Source of the DNA: 2-02-FULL-48-14 sp964356195
Lineage (GTDB): Bacteria > Patescibacteriota > Gracilibacteria > UBA1369 > 2-02-FULL-48-14
Direction: 5' to 3'
Assembly (NCBI GenBank): GCA_964356195.1
Contig: CAYHGP010000023.1
Location: 1 to 13,939 of the forward strand
Length of the DNA: 13,939 nt
Below the pieces are notes generated by a model. It had not been told where the DNA came from and did no database searches. It saw nothing but the letters and a program-made list of their open reading frames with translations. Numbering within the stretch: position 1 is the first letter of the stretch; each line of letters opens with the position of its first letter. The position numbers were made by a program, and so were the translations under genes. Below, piece by piece: positions 12,964 to 13,939 of this stretch.

Positions 12964-12985
12964 GAAAAGTGTAAGGCGTTAGCCG

Positions 12986-13017
12986 TAAAAGGAAAAAATG
13001 TATTTCATATAATGACC
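12986..13017 (+). repeat. Repeat copy A of an imperfect direct repeat flanking hicBA
   Basis: This 32-nt stretch begins TAAAAGGAAAAAATG and ends TATTTCATATAATGACC. It matches 13862-13893 in the same orientation: TAAAAGG, AAAAAA, TATTTCA and AATGACC are identical blocks, with two 2-nt indels and two substitutions (28 identities by eye). Copy A is upstream of the 152-aa gene and downstream of hicA. Confidence 0.6.
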
Positions 13018-13028
13018 AAGTTTTGGTG

Positions 13029-13084
13029 AAGTTTGAATAGGATAAAATGTACACGAAGTGTTCACCCTGTTCAAATTTGGGTGA
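13029..13084. repeat. Nested and competing inverted repeats downstream of hicA
   Basis: Plus-strand AAGTTTGAATAGG (13029-13041) pairs with CCTGTTCAAATTT (13066-13078) over 13 bp, two of them G-U. Its loop holds ACAC-GAA-GTGT (13051-13061). A second, mutually exclusive hairpin is TCACCC (13062-13067) with GGGTGA (13079-13084). On the minus strand the two G-U pairs become A-C mismatches, although TCACCC/GGGTGA forms equally well 10 nt after the hicA stop. No U-tract follows directly, so a terminator role for hicBA is uncertain. Confidence 0.4.
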
Positions 13085-13094
13085 GGTTCTTGTT

Positions 13095-13319
13095 TTATTT
13101 TCTCAGTTTCTCATATTCTTCTACCGATACCTGTATGTCGTTTAAAATTTTCCTCAGCAGTCCCTTACTCAATTCTCTGTTATGGACTGGGATAACCGTA
13201 GTCCGTCCATCGCTGTGCTTGAAAAACACATGAGATCCTTCAGCATCTCTTTGTGCAAAACCTAATGCCTTCAAGATTTTGATCAGATTCTTTGCCTTAA
13301 TGGGAACCAGTTTAGGCAT
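13095..13319 (-). CDS. hicA: HicA-type mRNA interferase toxin
   Basis: Small toxin of a type II toxin-antitoxin system that cleaves mRNA and tmRNA when not bound by HicB. The 74-aa protein has the dsRBD-like HicA layout: a helix LVPIKAKNLIKILKALGF, the catalytic GSH motif with H30 in EGSHVFFKH, then GRTTVIPVHNRELSKGLLRK and a final helix. All expected core elements are present and it looks intact. The ATG lies inside the end of hicB (8-nt overlap), so the toxin is translated after its antitoxin. This hicB-first order is the reverse of the common hicAB order but is known. Confidence 0.9.
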   Translation of the reverse strand: MPKLVPIKAKNLIKILKALGFAQRDAEGSHVFFKHSDGRTTVIPVHNRELSKGLLRKILNDIQVSVEEYEKLRK

Positions 13320-13536
13320 GTGACAGCTCTAGATTTTGAATGCCAACAAATCTATTTTTTTGGATGAACTTTTTGTCTACGTTGCGAAGGCATAACTTTA
13401 AAACTTCAGATAAATTGCGGAGCATTTCTTCTTGTGTTTTTCCTTCAGCATAACAACTTGGGACTGCTGGAATAGACCCGATGAATATTCCATCCTCATC
13501 TTGTTCTATATAAACTGTAAATTGTCCTGTTTTCAT
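13312..13536 (-). CDS. hicB: HicB-type antitoxin, short form without DNA-binding domain
   Basis: Antitoxin partner of the HicA downstream. The 74-aa protein contains the partial RNase H-like HicB fold: FTVYIEQDEDGIFIGSIPAV (6-25), PSCYAEGKTQEEML and a helix NLSEVLKLCLRNV. Many HicB proteins carry an additional C-terminal helix-turn-helix or ribbon-helix-helix domain. This one ends soon after the core (FVGIQNLELSHA), so autoregulation by DNA binding would need another protein. An extended -10 promoter lies about 20 nt upstream. The leader to the ATG is about 15 nt with no Shine-Dalgarno. Confidence 0.88.
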   Translation of the reverse strand: MKTGQFTVYIEQDEDGIFIGSIPAVPSCYAEGKTQEEMLRNLSEVLKLCLRNVDKKFIQKNRFVGIQNLELSHA

Positions 13537-13557
13537 ATGAAAATTTTAAACAACACA

Positions 13558-13566
13558 ATTATATCA
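13558..13566 (-). promoter_or_regulatory. Extended -10 promoter of hicBA
   Basis: TGATATAAT on the minus strand (13566-13558) combines the TGn extension with a perfect TATAAT. The -35 region is only T-rich (TTGTTT at a 16-nt spacing), as tolerated for extended -10 promoters. Predicted start near 13551, about 15 nt before the hicB ATG. Confidence 0.55.
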
Positions 13567-13573
13567 TAAAGCG

Positions 13574-13612
13574 AAAATAAAACAAAAACCGAACCGCTAA
13601 AACTTTGTTAGC
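13574..13612 (-). terminator. Possible intrinsic terminator after the 79-aa gene
   Basis: Minus-strand GCTAA (13612-13608), loop CAAAGTT, TTAGC (13600-13596), then GGTTCGG and T-rich GGTTTTTGTTTTATTTT. The stem is only 5 bp and the T-tract begins about 7 nt after it, so it is a weak candidate. It lies between the 79-aa gene stop and the hicBA promoter. Confidence 0.35.
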
Positions 13613-13628
13613 TGATGATTTTTTACCC
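13608..13628 (+). repeat. Left arm of inverted repeat bracketing the 79-aa gene
   Basis: TTAGCTGATGATTTTTTACCC on the plus strand is matched by 13867-13888, whose reverse complement begins TTAGCTGAAATA and ends TTTTTTACCC. The blocks TTAGCTGA (8) and ATTTTTTACCC (11) are identical, with TG against AAT between them. The stop codon of the 79-aa gene lies within this arm. The right arm is part of direct-repeat copy B. Confidence 0.55.
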
Positions 13629-13862
13629 TGGGACATCATTTTCATATTGTTCAGGAGTAACGCAATAATATCCATGAAGTTGCTCGGACGATCTTACGAT
13701 TCTGATAGGTCGATAATCCTTGCCGGGAGTAAGGATACATAAAACGTGTTTTGGTATGGAATAGCTGTATTCATCAAGGAAAAAGTCGAAATAAAGATTC
13801 ACGCCAATAAAAACACTTACCAGGAAGATTACGACACTTACGATAATATTTTTATTTTTCAT
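13623..13862 (-). CDS. Small membrane-anchored protein, unknown function (79 aa)
   Basis: I recognise no family. Residues 5-24 (NIIVSVVIFLVSVFIGVNLY) form one hydrophobic segment after a basic KNKN start, consistent with an N-terminal membrane anchor or uncleaved signal. The remaining 50 or so residues (from about 30) would lie outside the membrane by the positive-inside rule. They contain two cysteines, C42 (HVLCILTP) and C67 (YYCVTPEQ), that could form a disulfide if exported, and several tyrosines. There is no lipobox. The gene is closely bracketed by an inverted repeat: its stop lies inside the left arm and its start 4 nt from the right arm. No Shine-Dalgarno. It lies upstream of hicBA but with its own possible terminator between. 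Confidence 0.65.
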   Translation of the reverse strand: MKNKNIIVSVVIFLVSVFIGVNLYFDFFLDEYSYSIPKHVLCILTPGKDYRPIRIVRSSEQLHGYYCVTPEQYENDVPG

Positions 13863-13893
13863 AAAAGGGTAAAAAATATTTCAGCTAATGACC
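13862..13893 (+). repeat. Repeat copy B, direct repeat and right arm of inverted repeat
   Basis: This 32-nt stretch begins TAAAAGGGTAAAAAA and ends TATTTCAGCTAATGACC. It is a direct imperfect repeat of 12986-13017 and its 13867-13888 part is an inverted repeat of 13608-13628. It forms the immediate upstream region of the 79-aa gene, so it could equally be a shared promoter or operator element, since copy A is also upstream of a minus-strand gene. Confidence 0.6.
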
Positions 13894-13914
13894 GGCGGCT
13901 AGGCGAAGAATCGA

Positions 13915-13934
13915 CATGCTGAGTTTAAAGCATG
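13915..13934. repeat. Hairpin at right window edge
   Basis: CATGCT (13915-13920) and AGCATG (13929-13934) form a perfect 6-bp stem with an 8-nt loop (GAGTTTAA). No T-tract follows on either strand within the window. The stretch 13894-13939 is more GC-rich than its left neighbours and may belong to the next feature beyond the edge; I cannot identify it. Confidence 0.3.
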
Positions 13935-13939
13935 GCGAT

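Noticed and set aside
13885..13938. Possible C-terminal end of a minus-strand gene at the right edge (17 codons before TAG)
   Set aside because: Too short to judge, overlaps repeat copy B and the edge hairpin, and I recognise no family.
1..13939. Recoded TGA (glycine) as in Gracilibacteria or Absconditabacteria
   Set aside because: All conserved proteins are full length under the standard code with no internal TGA, so recoding is not needed; only the lack of TGA stops remains notable.
13894..13939. tRNA or other RNA gene at the right edge because of higher GC and a hairpin
   Set aside because: No cloverleaf, T-loop motif or CCA end can be read; one 6-bp stem is not enough.
12150..13939. CRISPR array or integron attC sites in the accessory region
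   Set aside because: Only two to three imperfect copies of a repeat with unequal, gene-sized spacing; no regular repeat-spacer pattern and no core sites I can identify.

Overview
The window is a bacterial chromosomal segment in which every supportable gene lies on the minus strand, so transcription runs from high to low coordinates. About 85% of it (1-11972) is one long S10-spc type ribosomal protein cluster in canonical order: rpsJ, rplC, rplD, rplW, rplB, rpsS, rplV, rpsC, rplP, rpmC, rpsQ, rplN, rplX, rplE, rpsN, rpsH, rplF, rplR, rpsE, rplO, secY, adk, map. The map gene runs off the left edge with only its last codons missing. Spacing is mostly 1-45 nt with several overlaps, so this reads as one polycistronic unit that makes 20 ribosomal proteins plus the translocon channel SecY, adenylate kinase and methionine aminopeptidase.

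Organism: rpmD (uL30), which normally sits between rpsE and rplO, is absent; the two genes are 2 nt apart. Loss of uL30 is a known trait of the Candidate Phyla Radiation (Patescibacteria). Small hypothetical membrane proteins and a minimal HicBA pair beside the cluster fit such a genome. No gene shows a recognisable Shine-Dalgarno sequence, and none of the 27 visible stop codons is TGA (26 TAA, 1 TAG). The standard code still gives full-length proteins. A CPR lineage near Peregrinibacteria or Gracilibacteria is my guess, not a demonstrated assignment.

Control: a promoter with a perfect TTGACA -35 box (12124-12154) lies about 150 nt upstream of rpsJ. The leader between them folds into small hairpins and ends in a textbook intrinsic terminator (8-bp stem, 7 U) about 20 nt before the rpsJ start codon. 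An upstream leader segment is complementary over 7 nt to the terminator's left arm, so the leader could be an attenuator. A second promoter (11533-11561) sits in the 131-nt gap between rpsJ and rplC. Three of the wider intercistronic gaps carry a compact hairpin exactly 2 nt after the stop codon.

The right-hand 1.9 kb (12150-13939) is AT-rich accessory DNA. It holds a two-gene unit of unknown small membrane proteins (152 and 59 aa, 4 nt apart), an 18-codon mini-ORF, a HicB-HicA toxin-antitoxin pair (8-nt overlap) and a 79-aa membrane-anchored protein of unknown function. The hicBA plus 79-aa segment is bracketed by imperfect 32-nt direct repeats, and the 79-aa gene is bracketed by a 21/22-nt inverted repeat, which suggests a small mobile or recombining cassette. 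This region and the S10 leader are the parts most likely to contain something undescribed.
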